A stretch of 64,000 nt of DNA from an uncultured Oscillospiraceae bacterium (GTDB lineage Bacteria; Bacillota; Clostridia; Oscillospirales; Oscillospiraceae). Below, one piece after another: positions 43,487 through 52,168 of the stretch. Under the pieces are notes generated by a model. That model was given only the letters and a program-made list of their open reading frames with translations. It searched no databases and was not told where the DNA came from. The position numbers and the translations under genes are program-made. Numbering within the stretch: the stretch's first letter is position 1; the number at the start of each line of letters is the position of its first letter. The DNA lies in contig CAJUNA010000013.1 of NCBI GenBank assembly GCA_910587645.1, positions 62,001-126,000 of the forward strand. The letters are read 5' to 3'.

Positions 43487-43514
43487 AGAGCCAGCCGGGG
43501 AACCGGCTGGCTCT
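43487..43514 (+). terminator. Terminator of trkA
   Basis: Perfect 12-bp stem (AGAGCCAGCCGG/CCGGCTGGCTCT) with a 4-base loop, then GTTTTC. The convergent ylmC gene ends 9 bases further on. Confidence 0.8.
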
Positions 43515-43522
43515 GTTTTCCG

Positions 43523-43807
43523 CTATAAGACGCCTTTTCGCCGCGACCGCTTGTAGGGTGGGCGGCGCTGCACCGGCTTATCAATCAGGATGATATCGTC
43601 CCCTATCTGCTTGATGCACTCCCAAGGGATATAAAATTCTTCCCCACGGCCAAATAACCCAAAAAACCGGCACGGCCCAGGCACTACCAGCGCCGCCACC
43701 CTGCCCTCGGGCAGCATTACCTCTACGTCCCCTACATACCCTAAACGGCACCCATCGCATATATTGATGACCTCTTTGCACCGCAGCTCTACCATCCTGC
43801 ACTGCAT
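43523..43807 (-). CDS. YlmC/YmxH family sporulation protein (PRC-barrel)
   Basis: 94 aa from ATG at 43807 with GAGGGGTGA. A PRC-barrel-like domain (KEVINICDGCRLGYVGDVEV, then IPWECIKQIGDDIILID) is followed by a basic tail. YlmC/YmxH proteins are conserved in spore-formers and usually lie close to sigG or sporulation genes, as here. Their molecular role is not clear. Probably cotranscribed with sigG, 51 bases upstream. Confidence 0.88.
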   Translation of the reverse strand: MQCRMVELRCKEVINICDGCRLGYVGDVEVMLPEGRVAALVVPGPCRFFGLFGRGEEFYIPWECIKQIGDDIILIDKPVQRRPPYKRSRRKGVL

Positions 43808-43858
43808 GGCTCTCACCCCTCTCAAGAGGAGTCTATGCGTCTCCGGGAATGTCCTATG

Positions 43859-44629
43859 TCAAATGTTTTTCTGGATGGCCTTCAGCGCGTTCTTCTCCAG
43901 ACGGCTTACTTGAGCCTGGGAAATGCCTACCTCGGCGGAAACCTCCATCTGGGTTTTGCCCTCATAGAAGCGCAGAGCCAAAATGTGCTTTTCGCGCTCC
44001 CCCAGGCGCGCCAGGGCGTCCTTTAAGGCAATATGCTCCAGCCAGTGCTCGTCCGTGTTCTTCGTATCCTTTACCTGGTCCATGACGCAAACCGTGTCCC
44101 CGCTGTCGGAATACACCGGCTCAAACAGGCTCACCGGGTCCGTGATGGCGTCCATGGCAAATACCACGTCCTCCCGGGGTATGCCCAGCTCCGCCGCGAG
44201 CTGCTCTACCGTTGGCTCCCGCTGGGATTGGGCCATCAGCTTCTCCCGGGCCTGCATCACCTTGTACGCCGTGTCCCGCAGGCTCCGGCTGACCCGGATG
44301 GCGCTGTTGTCCCGGAGGTAGCGGCGGATTTCGCCTACGATCATCGGCACCCCGTAGGTAGAAAAACGCACCGGCTGGTTGATGTCGAAGTTGTCGATGG
44401 CCTTAATCAGGCCTACGCACCCTACTTGGAACAGGTCGTCGGCGTTCTCCCCGCGCCCGGTAAATTTCTGGATTACCGACAACACCAGGCGCAGGTTGCC
44501 GCTGATGAGCTTTTCCCGGGCGTCCTTGTCCCCCTCCTTGGTCCGGCGCAGAAGCTCCATGGTCTCCTCGTTGCGCAGTACTTTCAGTTTTGACGTGTTT
44601 ACGCCGCAGATCTCCACCTTTCCCTGCAC
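43859..44629 (-). CDS. sigG: RNA polymerase sporulation sigma factor G
   Basis: 256 aa from a GTG with GGGGGGTTGAGG. The SigG-specific N-terminus (KVEICGVNTSKL), which in B. subtilis is also the anti-sigma binding region, is present. Region 2 follows (NLRLVLSVIQKF through the -10 recognition helix RFSTYGVPMIVGEIRR), then region 3 and region 4 helix-turn-helix (TQMEVSAEVGISQAQVSRLEKNA) near the end. It directs late forespore gene expression. Expected to be controlled by SigF, but I did not identify that promoter. Confidence 0.96.
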   Translation of the reverse strand: MQGKVEICGVNTSKLKVLRNEETMELLRRTKEGDKDAREKLISGNLRLVLSVIQKFTGRGENADDLFQVGCVGLIKAIDNFDINQPVRFSTYGVPMIVGEIRRYLRDNSAIRVSRSLRDTAYKVMQAREKLMAQSQREPTVEQLAAELGIPREDVVFAMDAITDPVSLFEPVYSDSGDTVCVMDQVKDTKNTDEHWLEHIALKDALARLGEREKHILALRFYEGKTQMEVSAEVGISQAQVSRLEKNALKAIQKNI

Positions 44630-44727
44630 GTCCTCAACCCCCCTTGGTGAAAACTTACAAAGGCAGTTTTCCCCTGGCAGGGGAGATTATACGGGAGGAA
44701 AAATGGAGGTTTTGTCGGGTTGGAAAA

Positions 44728-44760
44728 AGCGCCCGGACGGCGGATGCCGTCCAGGCGCTT
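44728..44760 (-). repeat. 33-bp palindromic repeat, copy 1 (terminator-like)
   Basis: A 14-bp stem (AGCGCCCGGACGGC with GCCGTCCAGGCGCTT, one G-T pair). Followed on the minus strand by TTTTTCC, so it may act as a terminator. An identical 33-bp copy lies at 44922-44954. Confidence 0.75.
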
Positions 44761-44762
44761 TA

Positions 44763-44912
44763 CGCGTCAAAAAAGATGCTTCGCATCTTTTTTGAGAAAA
44801 AGGGCCGGGCCGAGTGCGACCCGCAAAGTACTTTTTCGAGGTACACGCCCCCGAAAAAGTGATTCTATTTTATTCACGCTTTCAGCGTGAACTCCTGCGG
44901 AGGGCTTTTTTT
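44763..44912. repeat. Cluster of hairpins between the two 33-bp repeats
   Basis: This stretch belongs to the 353-base gap between sigG and pgi and holds no supported gene. It contains three further hairpins: a 13-bp stem TCAAAAAAGATGC/GCATCTTTTTTGA, a stem ACTTTTTCG/CGAAAAAGT, and TTCACGC/GCGTGAA. The right end carries GCGGAGGGC, seven T residues and GACAGTCTGAG, nearly the same as the sequence flanking the hairpin near 13.39-13.41 kb. The look is that of a genome-dispersed intergenic element. Confidence 0.55.
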
Positions 44913-44921
44913 GACAGTCTG

Positions 44922-44954
44922 AGCGCCCGGACGGCGGATGCCGTCCAGGCGCTT
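44922..44954 (-). repeat. 33-bp palindromic repeat, copy 2
   Basis: Identical to copy 1 at 44728-44760, lying 28 bases after the pgi stop. In the direction of pgi it has no T-tract, so it is a weaker terminator candidate than copy 1. Confidence 0.75.
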
Positions 44955-44982
44955 CTGGTTGGTTTTAGGGCTCCGGGCGCTT

Positions 44983-46305
44983 TTAACGGCCCAGCTTGGC
45001 ACGGAGGGACGCGGTCATGTCCTCGTAGCCGGGCTTGCCCAGCAGGGCGAACATGTTCTTCTTGTAGGCTTCCACGCCGGGCTGGTCGAAGGGGTTCACC
45101 CCCAGCAGGTAGCCGCTCAGGCCGCAGGCGTACTCAAAGAAGTAAATCAGCTCGCCGCAGGTGTAGGCGTTGATCTCACCCGCGCGGATGATCAGGTTGG
45201 GGACGCCGCCCTCTACGTGGGCCAGCAGGGTGCCGTCCATGGCCTGCTCCGCGATGAAGTCCATGTCCTTGCCGGCCAGGAAGTTCAGGCCGTCGCCGTC
45301 CGCTTCGTCCTTGGGGACGCAAAGCGTATGGGCGCTCTTGCCAAAACGGATCACCGTTTCCAGCATCAGGCGTTCGCCCTGCTGGATATACTGACCCATG
45401 GAGTGGAGATCGGCGGTGAACTCTACGCTGGCGGGGAACAGGCCCTTGTTCTCCTTGCCTTCGCTCTCGCCGTAGAGCTGCTTCCACCACTCGGCAAAGA
45501 AACGGGCGCAAGGCTCGTAAGCCGCGAGAATCTCAATCTTCTTGCCCTGCTGGTACAGGTCGCTGCGGGCGGCGGCGTACTGCCAGGCGGGGTTCTCCGC
45601 CAGGCTGGGCTTGCGGCAGGCCTCCATCATATCCGCCGCGCCCTGCATGAGCTGGTCGAGGTCAATGCCCGCTACGGCAATGGGCAGCAGGCCTACGGCG
45701 GTGAGGACGCTGTAACGCCCGCCCACATCATCAGGCACCACGTAGGTCTCATAGCCCTCGGCGGTGGCAAGGGATTTCAGCGCGCCGCGAGCCTTGTCGG
45801 TAGTGGCGTAGATGCGCTTGGCGGCTTCCGCCTTGCCATATTTCTCCTCCAGCTTCGCCTTGAAAAAGCGGAAGGCTACCGCAGGCTCGGTGGTAGTGCC
45901 GGATTTGGAAATGACGTTGACAGAGAAATCATCGTCTCCAATGAGGTCGAAAATTTCCTGCATCGCATCGCCAGACAGGCCATTGCCCGCAAAATAGATG
46001 TTGGGGGTGTCCTTCTTTTTTAAATTGTAATTGTTGGAGCCAAGCAGCTCAATCACTGCCCGGGCACCCAGGTAGCTGCCGCCGATGCCGATGACTACCA
46101 GGGCCTTGCTGTCGGACTGGATCTTCTTGGCGGCGGCCTGGATGCGGGCATACTCCTCCTTGTCGTAGTCACGGGGCAGGTTCACCCAGCCCACAAAGTC
46201 GCTGCCGCGGCCTGTGGCCTCCTGGAGCCAGGTGTGGGCCTGCTGAAGGCCCTGGGTGTATTTTTCCGCCTGGGCGGAGCTGCTGGATAGATCAATGCGA
46301 AGCAT
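44983..46305 (-). CDS. pgi: Glucose-6-phosphate isomerase
   Basis: 440 aa from ATG at 46305 with GGAGG. This is the shorter (about 440-450 aa) Firmicutes type. IGIGGSYLGARA near residue 75, VISKSGTTTEPAVAF near 140 and the C-terminal FDQPGVEAYK with the catalytic Lys are all seen. It interconverts glucose-6-phosphate and fructose-6-phosphate in glycolysis. Upstream codons of the same frame overlap the promoter and were excluded. Confidence 0.96.
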   Translation of the reverse strand: MLRIDLSSSSAQAEKYTQGLQQAHTWLQEATGRGSDFVGWVNLPRDYDKEEYARIQAAAKKIQSDSKALVVIGIGGSYLGARAVIELLGSNNYNLKKKDTPNIYFAGNGLSGDAMQEIFDLIGDDDFSVNVISKSGTTTEPAVAFRFFKAKLEEKYGKAEAAKRIYATTDKARGALKSLATAEGYETYVVPDDVGGRYSVLTAVGLLPIAVAGIDLDQLMQGAADMMEACRKPSLAENPAWQYAAARSDLYQQGKKIEILAAYEPCARFFAEWWKQLYGESEGKENKGLFPASVEFTADLHSMGQYIQQGERLMLETVIRFGKSAHTLCVPKDEADGDGLNFLAGKDMDFIAEQAMDGTLLAHVEGGVPNLIIRAGEINAYTCGELIYFFEYACGLSGYLLGVNPFDQPGVEAYKKNMFALLGKPGYEDMTASLRAKLGR

Positions 46306-46348
46306 AGTCGTTGTCCTCCTTGTATAGTTTAGGTTTCCCATTGGAAAA

Positions 46349-46377
46349 AGTATACCACGGCTCGCCCGGTTGGGCAA
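46349..46377 (-). promoter_or_regulatory. Promoter of pgi
   Basis: On the minus strand TTGCCC (46372-46377), 17-base spacer and TATACT (46349-46354), about 44 bases before the start codon. Confidence 0.7.
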
Positions 46378-46464
46378 GGGGGTTTCCGGAAACGGAGGAT
46401 AATTTCCGTGGAATAATTTTGATAAAATGCACCCCCCTCCCCCCGCCTGCCCGCACACGCAGCT

Positions 46465-46944
46465 TTAGGCAGTCTCCTCCAGGCAGACTGCCCGGACCGC
46501 GTGGCCATCCGATGGGCAGACTGTGATGATCCATCCCTCCAGCAGCCCGGACAGGCACTGGCAGCGCCTGTCCGGCGCCAGCGGCTTCCGCAGGGCGGCA
46601 ATGCCAAGCCCCAGACGCTTGACCGTGGCTTCTTTGGCAGTCCATAGCCGGAAAAAGTCCTCATCCCCCATGCCAGCCGCCAGCCGCCTGGGAGCGGGAC
46701 GCAGCTTTTCTATGTCCACGCCGATGGGCTTGTCGTGGATTGCGCAGACAGCTGCGCCGTGGGAATGGCTGAGGTTGAAGCAGATGTCCGGGCGGCTGGG
46801 GAAGCAGGGCTTTCCGCCGGGTTCCCGGGCGATCTCCGGCATGGGCAGGCCCAGCTCCCGCTCTAAGGCCAGGGACAACAGGCGGTATGCCGCCTCATGC
46901 TCACCCCTTGCGGGACAGCGGGCACAGTACACGATGATATCCAA
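46465..46944 (-). CDS. 4'-phosphopantetheinyl transferase superfamily protein
   Basis: 159 aa from a TTG with GAGGTGA. Sfp-type motifs: FNLSHSHG near residue 56, GVDIEK at 75-80 (metal-binding Asp and Glu), and WTAKEATVKR at 101-110. It transfers the phosphopantetheine arm from CoA to an acyl or peptidyl carrier protein. The length is between AcpS (about 120) and Sfp (about 230). No carrier protein or NRPS/PKS gene is in the window, so it may serve fatty acid synthesis or a remote cluster. Confidence 0.88.
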   Translation of the reverse strand: MDIIVYCARCPARGEHEAAYRLLSLALERELGLPMPEIAREPGGKPCFPSRPDICFNLSHSHGAAVCAIHDKPIGVDIEKLRPAPRRLAAGMGDEDFFRLWTAKEATVKRLGLGIAALRKPLAPDRRCQCLSGLLEGWIITVCPSDGHAVRAVCLEETA

Positions 46945-47081
46945 CTCGCGTCACCTCGGTTTTGGGAATTGGTATTATTGTATCAGTTTTTTCCTGAAAA
47001 AGGTGGATCACAAGCCCTTTGGCTGTATTTTTAGCCGTTAGAAAAAAATTTTTTGAAATTTTGGCTCAGAAAAGAGGAATT

Positions 47082-47109
47082 TTGCCTTTTCCGTTGTATA
47101 TTGTATTAA
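47082..47109 (+). promoter_or_regulatory. Candidate promoter of dnaG-rpoD
   Basis: TTGCCT (47082-47087), a 16-base spacer and TATTAA (47104-47109), 85 bases before dnaG. The only reasonable sigma-A match in this gap. Confidence 0.4.
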
Positions 47110-47193
47110 GACCGTTTATAAAATAAGGGAAGGACTGCTCGGATCAAGATACCGGGGATAGATTCGGCGTTTTTAGAAGGAGGTGCGGCTTCG

Positions 47194-48987
47194 ATGGCCT
47201 TTCCACAGCGGTTTTTGGACGAGCTGATCGACCGCAGCGACATTGTGGACTTGGTGTCCTCCTATGTAGCCCTGACCAAGAAGGGCGGCAATTATTTCGG
47301 ACTGTGCCCCTTCCATAACGAAAAAACCGGTTCCTTCTCCGTTGCGCCGGATAAGCAGATCTTTTATTGCTTCGGCTGCCATAAGGGGGGAGGCGCCCTC
47401 CAGTTCGTGATGGAAATAGAAAACCTGGCATTCCCGGACGCGGTACGCTTCCTGGCTAAACGGGCCAATATGGAGGTCCCTGAGGACGATACGGGCCGGG
47501 AGGAATCCCGCCGCCGCCAGCGGGTGCTGGCGCTGAACAGGGACGCCGCCCGGTGGTTTTACCAAAACCTCTCCCGGCCGGAGGGCGCGGCAGTGGCCGC
47601 TTACCTGGAAAAACGGAAAATCACGCCGAAAACCGCCACCAACTTCGGCCTGGGGGCTTCCCTGGACAGTTGGGACGCCCTGCTGGCCGCTATGACGGAA
47701 AAAGGGTACACCAAGACCGACCTGCTGGCGGCAGGCCTGGTGGTGAGCAACCAGAAAGGGCGTGTGTATGACAAGTTCCGCAACCGGCTTATGTTCCCGG
47801 TGATCGATGTGAGGGGGGATGTGGTGGCCTTCGGCGGACGGGTGCTGGACAAGTCTGAGCCAAAGTATATGAACACCACAGAAACTATCGTTTACAGCAA
47901 GCGGCGGAACCTGTACGGCATCAACCTGGCAAAAAAGACCAAACGGCCTAATTTTATCCTCTGTGAGGGTAACATTGATGTCATTACCCTCCATCAGGCG
48001 GGATTTGACAACGCGGTGGCTTCCATGGGCACCGCCCTTACTACAGAGCAAACCAAGATTCTCAGCCGGTATACCAAGGAGCTGGTCCTCTGCTTTGACA
48101 ACGATACAGCGGGGCAGATGGCCACCCAGAAGAATATCGAAATGCTAAAAGACAGCGAGTTTGCCGTCCGGGTCTTGCAGCTTCCCCGGCGCCTGTCGGA
48201 AGGGGAATATGTCAAGCAGGATGTGGACGATTTTATCAAATTCCAGGGGGCGGCGGCTTTTGAAGCCGTGTTGAACGGCAGTGCCAACCAGATGGATTTT
48301 CGCATGGACGCGGTGGCGGCCAAGTACGACCTTAGCGACCCGGAGCAGAAAATCGCCTATGGCGGCGAGATCAGCCAGTTGATCGCCTCACTGTCCAACG
48401 CGGTGGAGCGGGAGATCTATGCTGGCCGCGCCGCCGAGACCGCCGGAATCTCCCGGACGGCTATGATTACCGAGGTGGAGCGGGCCAGGGGGAAGCAGCG
48501 GGGCCGGGAACGCCGAACCCTCCAGCGGGAAAACCTCAACGCCGCCGCCCTGCGCCAGCCGAGGGACCGAACCATCCGGTACGGCGACCTCCGCTCCGCT
48601 ATGGCGGAGGAGGGCGTGATTCGGCTCCTGCTGCTGGACGGCGCGCTGTCGGACCAGTGCCGGAGGCTGGAGCCGGAGGATTTCAGCTCCGGCTTTCTGG
48701 GCCGGATGTACCGGCTGCTGCGGGAAGCCTGGGACGGGGGCCATCCCATGACGGCGGCCGCCCTGTTGGCCCGGTGTACGGCGGAGGAGACCAGCCATTT
48801 ATCCGGCGTTTTGCAGAAGCCGGAAGCTTCTGCCTACGCGGACAAGGCGTTGGAGGACTACATACAGATTATACTGCGCTCCGCAGAGAAGCGGCGGGGG
48901 GAGCAGGCTGAGGACCCCTTGCAGGCGGCTGTGGAGAAATTTAGAGCGGACAAAAAGAAAAAGGGTAACGGAGGAAAGCGGCAATGA
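47194..48987 (+). CDS. dnaG: DNA primase
   Basis: 597 aa with AAGGAGG before the ATG. The CHC2 zinc finger has Cys38, His41, Cys59 and Cys62 (CPFHNEKTGSF, CFGCHKGG). The toprim catalytic core has EGNIDVI near residue 253 and DNDTAG near 304. A C-terminal helicase-binding domain follows. It makes RNA primers for lagging-strand synthesis with DnaB. Its stop overlaps the rpoD start by 4 bases, as in the macromolecular synthesis operon of many bacteria. Confidence 0.96.
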   Translation: MAFPQRFLDELIDRSDIVDLVSSYVALTKKGGNYFGLCPFHNEKTGSFSVAPDKQIFYCFGCHKGGGALQFVMEIENLAFPDAVRFLAKRANMEVPEDDTGREESRRRQRVLALNRDAARWFYQNLSRPEGAAVAAYLEKRKITPKTATNFGLGASLDSWDALLAAMTEKGYTKTDLLAAGLVVSNQKGRVYDKFRNRLMFPVIDVRGDVVAFGGRVLDKSEPKYMNTTETIVYSKRRNLYGINLAKKTKRPNFILCEGNIDVITLHQAGFDNAVASMGTALTTEQTKILSRYTKELVLCFDNDTAGQMATQKNIEMLKDSEFAVRVLQLPRRLSEGEYVKQDVDDFIKFQGAAAFEAVLNGSANQMDFRMDAVAAKYDLSDPEQKIAYGGEISQLIASLSNAVEREIYAGRAAETAGISRTAMITEVERARGKQRGRERRTLQRENLNAAALRQPRDRTIRYGDLRSAMAEEGVIRLLLLDGALSDQCRRLEPEDFSSGFLGRMYRLLREAWDGGHPMTAAALLARCTAEETSHLSGVLQKPEASAYADKALEDYIQIILRSAEKRRGEQAEDPLQAAVEKFRADKKKKGNGGKRQ

Positions 48988-50303
48988 CGAAAAAAAAGGA
49001 CGAGCTGACTATGGGAGCGGACCGCACCGCGGATAACAAAAAGAATGAGGGCGAAAAGAAGTACGCCCGCCTGCCGGACAAGGCGCTGGAGAAGCTGCCC
49101 GCCGCGTCCATCCTGCTGGCGAACGAGAAGATTATGGACTTGTTCGCCCGGGGCAAGAAACGGGGGCGGCTGGACTCTTCTGAGATGATGGAAGTCCTGG
49201 ATGAGATTGAGCTGGACAGCGACCAGATGGAGAAGATTTACGACTCCCTGGAGGCCTTGTCCATCGAGATCGGCAGCGAGGAGGACCTGCTCCCGGAAAT
49301 GCCCGATGATATGGACCCCCCTCTGGAGGAGATCGTAGATCTGGAGGAGGAGGAGCTGGTCGATCCCAACACGCTGGTGGACAGCTTTGCCATTGATGAC
49401 CCGGTGCGGATGTATCTCAAGGAAATCGGAAAGGTCCCCCTTTTGTCCCCGGAAGAGGAGATCGAGCTGGCCCAGAAAATGAGCGATGGCAACCTGGCCC
49501 AGGAGCAGATAGAGGAAGCCGGGGAAGCCAGTTTCACGCCAGAAAACCTGGCGCGGATGAATAGGATTATCAAAGAGGGGGAAAAAGCCAAGCAAAAGCT
49601 GGCCGAGGCCAACCTTCGTTTGGTGGTCTCCATTGCCAAGCGGTATGTGGGCCGCGGGATGCTGTTTCTGGACCTGATCCAGGAGGGGAACCTGGGTTTG
49701 ATTAAGGCGGTGGAGAAATTTGACTATACCAAGGGCTATAAGTTCTCCACCTACGCCACCTGGTGGATCCGCCAGGCAATCACCCGCGCCATCGCCGACC
49801 AAGCCAGAACCATCCGGATCCCTGTCCACATGGTGGAGACCATTAACAAGGTTATCCGCGTCTCACGCCAGCTTTTGCAGGAGCTGGGGCATGATCCCTC
49901 TCCGGAGGAGATTGCCGATGAAATGAGCATGCCGGTGGACAAGGTTCGGGAGATTTTGAAAATCGCCCAGGAGCCGGTGAGCCTGGAAACCCCCATCGGC
50001 GAGGAGGAGGACAGCCACCTGGGTGACTTTATCCCCGATGAAGGCGCCAGCGAGCCAAGCGAAGCCGCCAGCTTTACCCTTTTGAAGGAACAGCTTGTGG
50101 ATGTGCTGAGCACGCTGACCCCGCGGGAGGAAAAGGTGCTGAAACTTCGCTTCGGTATTGAGGACGGCCGTACCCGCACCCTGGAGGAAGTGGGCAAAGT
50201 ATTTAATGTCACCCGCGAGCGGATCCGCCAGATCGAAGCCAAAGCCCTGCGCAAGCTCCGCCATCCCAGCCGGAGTAAGAAGCTGAAGGATTTCTTGAAT
50301 TAA
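48984..50303 (+). CDS. rpoD: Primary sigma factor SigA/RpoD
   Basis: 439 aa. N-terminal region with a partial 1.1 domain (LDSSEMMEVLDEIELDSDQ); region 1.2 (DDPVRMYLKEIG) near residue 134; region 2 with the core-binding and -10 recognition helices (LRLVVSIAKRYVGRGM, KFSTYATWWIRQAITRAI); region 3; and region 4 (EEVGKVFNVTRERIRQIEAKALRKLRHPSR). It recognises the TTGACA/TATAAT promoters seen throughout the window. The TAA stop directly abuts a long palindromic element. Confidence 0.97.
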   Translation: MTKKKDELTMGADRTADNKKNEGEKKYARLPDKALEKLPAASILLANEKIMDLFARGKKRGRLDSSEMMEVLDEIELDSDQMEKIYDSLEALSIEIGSEEDLLPEMPDDMDPPLEEIVDLEEEELVDPNTLVDSFAIDDPVRMYLKEIGKVPLLSPEEEIELAQKMSDGNLAQEQIEEAGEASFTPENLARMNRIIKEGEKAKQKLAEANLRLVVSIAKRYVGRGMLFLDLIQEGNLGLIKAVEKFDYTKGYKFSTYATWWIRQAITRAIADQARTIRIPVHMVETINKVIRVSRQLLQELGHDPSPEEIADEMSMPVDKVREILKIAQEPVSLETPIGEEEDSHLGDFIPDEGASEPSEAASFTLLKEQLVDVLSTLTPREEKVLKLRFGIEDGRTRTLEEVGKVFNVTRERIRQIEAKALRKLRHPSRSKKLKDFLN

Positions 50304-50465
50304 GAACCTGCATTCACAGGCGTTTGACGCCGTCTGGGCGAGTCTTTTGCCGTCCTGCTGCGTTAAAAAAATCTTGAAATACACAAAGTATTCCTGCGAT
50401 TTTTTGCCTTACAGGGCGGCAAAAGACTCGCCCAGACGGCATCCCACGCCTATGAATACAGGTTC
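50304..50465. repeat. 162-bp palindromic MITE-like element with TAA flanks
   Basis: The two ends are inverted repeats: GAACCTGCATTCACAGGCG at the left and the complement of GAACCTGTATTCATAGGCG at the right. Inner arms GCCGTCTGGGCGAGTCTTTT are fully matched. Arms pair along about 70 bases with few mismatches, and the centre holds ATACACAAAGTAT. TAA occurs on both outer sides, a possible 3-bp target duplication, and the left one is the rpoD stop codon. No coding capacity. It resembles a non-autonomous transposable element or a dispersed palindrome. Confidence 0.7.
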
Positions 50466-50475
50466 TAAATGCCGC

Positions 50476-50519
50476 AAGCGCCCCCGCCGGGTTTTTTCAT
50501 CCGGTGAGGGCGCTTTTTT
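50476..50519 (+). terminator. Terminator of the dnaG-rpoD operon
   Basis: Stem AAGCGCCC...GGGCGCTT with inner CCGG pair, followed by six T residues. It lies beyond the palindromic element, suggesting that element was inserted between the rpoD stop and its terminator. Confidence 0.8.
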
Positions 50520-50576
50520 GAAATGATCCTTGTCCGCCCAGGCAGACGGGCTGGCGGGAAATGGGAGGGGCGTCCC

Positions 50577-51350
50577 TTAAGAACCCGTGGAGCGGTAATG
50601 CCGCACCCCCAGCCGCCAGAGCAGCCCGCAGGGGATCAGGAATAGTAGGGATGCTATGGGCAGAAGCCCATACCACGATGGCCCCCGGTCAAAGAGGTAT
50701 TGCAGGGGCCAGTGCTGAACCAGCGCCAGGGGCACCAGGAAAGTCAGAACCAGCAGCACCGGCTTGCCGTAGATGCCGAAGGGATACTTGCCGTACTCCC
50801 GGGGGCCGTCCATGAAGATGTTCAACGCTTCGATGTGTTCCAGCGTAAAGAAAGTGACACAGGCGTTAATCAGGTACACGCCGAAGAACACAGCCGCACC
50901 GCAGAAGATCATCAAAGCCAGCACAAGCCCTTTGGCGGGCGTCCAGCTTACCGCGCCGGAACCGATGGCCCAAACCAGCATGGCCACCGCCTGGAGCACC
51001 CGGGCCAGCATGGTGGGCTTCATGTCCTGGCAGAGAACCTGAAACAGAAGGGGCCGGGGCCGGAGCATGATCCGGTCAAACTGCGCCTCGGACAGGATGC
51101 GGCCAAAAGCATCGATACCCCTGCCGAAGCACTCCGCCAGGGAAGTCGCGGCCAGAATCACCGCGTAACATAAGCTCAATTGGGACAGGGTATAGCCGCC
51201 TACGGTACCGAAACGGCCCAGGAGGAACACAACGCTGAGGAATACGTTGGTGGTAATCAGCAGGTGTCCCAGGCAGCTCAGGAAAAAGCTGGCCCGGTAG
51301 GTCATGGCGGAGCGGATATGGATGGATAGAAATTTCAAATACAATTTCAT
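50577..51350 (-). CDS. ABC-2 family transporter permease (second)
   Basis: 257 aa with six hydrophobic segments, belonging to the ABC-2/DUF990 group of export permeases (N-terminal LKFLSIHIRSAMTYRASFFL, QFDRIMLRPRPLLFQ near residue 90). It pairs with the upstream permease and ATPase: genes are 3 and 11 bases apart, forming a three-gene exporter operon. Substrates of this permease family are mostly unknown. Lipids, peptides and drugs have been suggested. Confidence 0.88.
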   Translation of the reverse strand: MKLYLKFLSIHIRSAMTYRASFFLSCLGHLLITTNVFLSVVFLLGRFGTVGGYTLSQLSLCYAVILAATSLAECFGRGIDAFGRILSEAQFDRIMLRPRPLLFQVLCQDMKPTMLARVLQAVAMLVWAIGSGAVSWTPAKGLVLALMIFCGAAVFFGVYLINACVTFFTLEHIEALNIFMDGPREYGKYPFGIYGKPVLLVLTFLVPLALVQHWPLQYLFDRGPSWYGLLPIASLLFLIPCGLLWRLGVRHYRSTGS

Positions 51351-51353
51351 TTT

Positions 51354-52157
51354 TCAGCCCCCCATGATCACCGCGCGGCGCAGCCCGCTGCGCGTCAGCC
51401 CACAGCCAACAGCCAGCAGGGCTACTGCCCAGAACACTTGCAGCCCCATCACCCCAGGCGCTTCTGACAGAGGGATATTGCCGTTGAAAATGCGCAGAGG
51501 GACGTTCTGCATGGACGCAAAGGGCGTCAGGGCCGCAAACTGCCGGAAACCCTCCGGCAGGAAGGGCAGGGGGACGATCGCGCCGCCCAGCAGGTCCGCC
51601 GCCGCCACCGACAGCACCATGACGCCGTTAGGGTCCGTCACATGGAAGGTCAGAGCGTAAACGAACATGCTGTATCCGCACACCACCAGGAGCATCAGCG
51701 CCATTGCCAGCAAAAAAACACCGAAGGTCTCCGGCGGAATCCGCAGCCGCAGGCCATAGGGCGCGGGAATCAGGCTGCTCACAACGATGACCGGGATCAT
51801 CCGCAGGAATGCCCGGGCCAGGCGCGTCCCAAGGCATTTCGCCATCCACATGCCGTAGAGATTGGTGGGGCGCAGCAGCTCATAGGCCACCGAGCCTTCC
51901 TTTACAGATTTGAGGATATCATAGTCCCAATCCCATATCACGAACAGGGCCAGGAAGGCCTGTTGCAGCCAGATGTAGGTGGACAGGGCTTCCATGCCCA
52001 TGGGGAACCGCTCTGGATTCTCCAGCCAGAAGGCGCGGTAGAGCAGAATTTCCATCCCGCCCCACACCAACTGGGTGCTCATGCCCGCCAAGGCGGCGGC
52101 CCGGTACTGTAAGCAGGCCATCAGCCGCATTTTGAAGAAAGACCAGTATTTTTTCAT
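51354..52157 (-). CDS. ABC-2 family transporter permease (first)
   Basis: 267 aa from ATG at 52157 with GAGGGGG. Six hydrophobic segments. The N-terminal KKYWSFFKMRLMACLQYRAA and the LKSVKEGSVAYELLRPTNLYG motif near residue 90 match the DUF990 permease family. It lies directly between the ATPase gene and the second permease gene. The two permeases probably form a heterodimer. Confidence 0.88.
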   Translation of the reverse strand: MKKYWSFFKMRLMACLQYRAAALAGMSTQLVWGGMEILLYRAFWLENPERFPMGMEALSTYIWLQQAFLALFVIWDWDYDILKSVKEGSVAYELLRPTNLYGMWMAKCLGTRLARAFLRMIPVIVVSSLIPAPYGLRLRIPPETFGVFLLAMALMLLVVCGYSMFVYALTFHVTDPNGVMVLSVAAADLLGGAIVPLPFLPEGFRQFAALTPFASMQNVPLRIFNGNIPLSEAPGVMGLQVFWAVALLAVGCGLTRSGLRRAVIMGG

Positions 52158-52168
52158 ACCGCGCCCCC

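Noticed and set aside
44763..44912. CRISPR array or integron attachment site in the repeat cluster
   Set aside because: Only two copies of the 33-bp repeat, with no regular spacers and no integrase or cas gene nearby.
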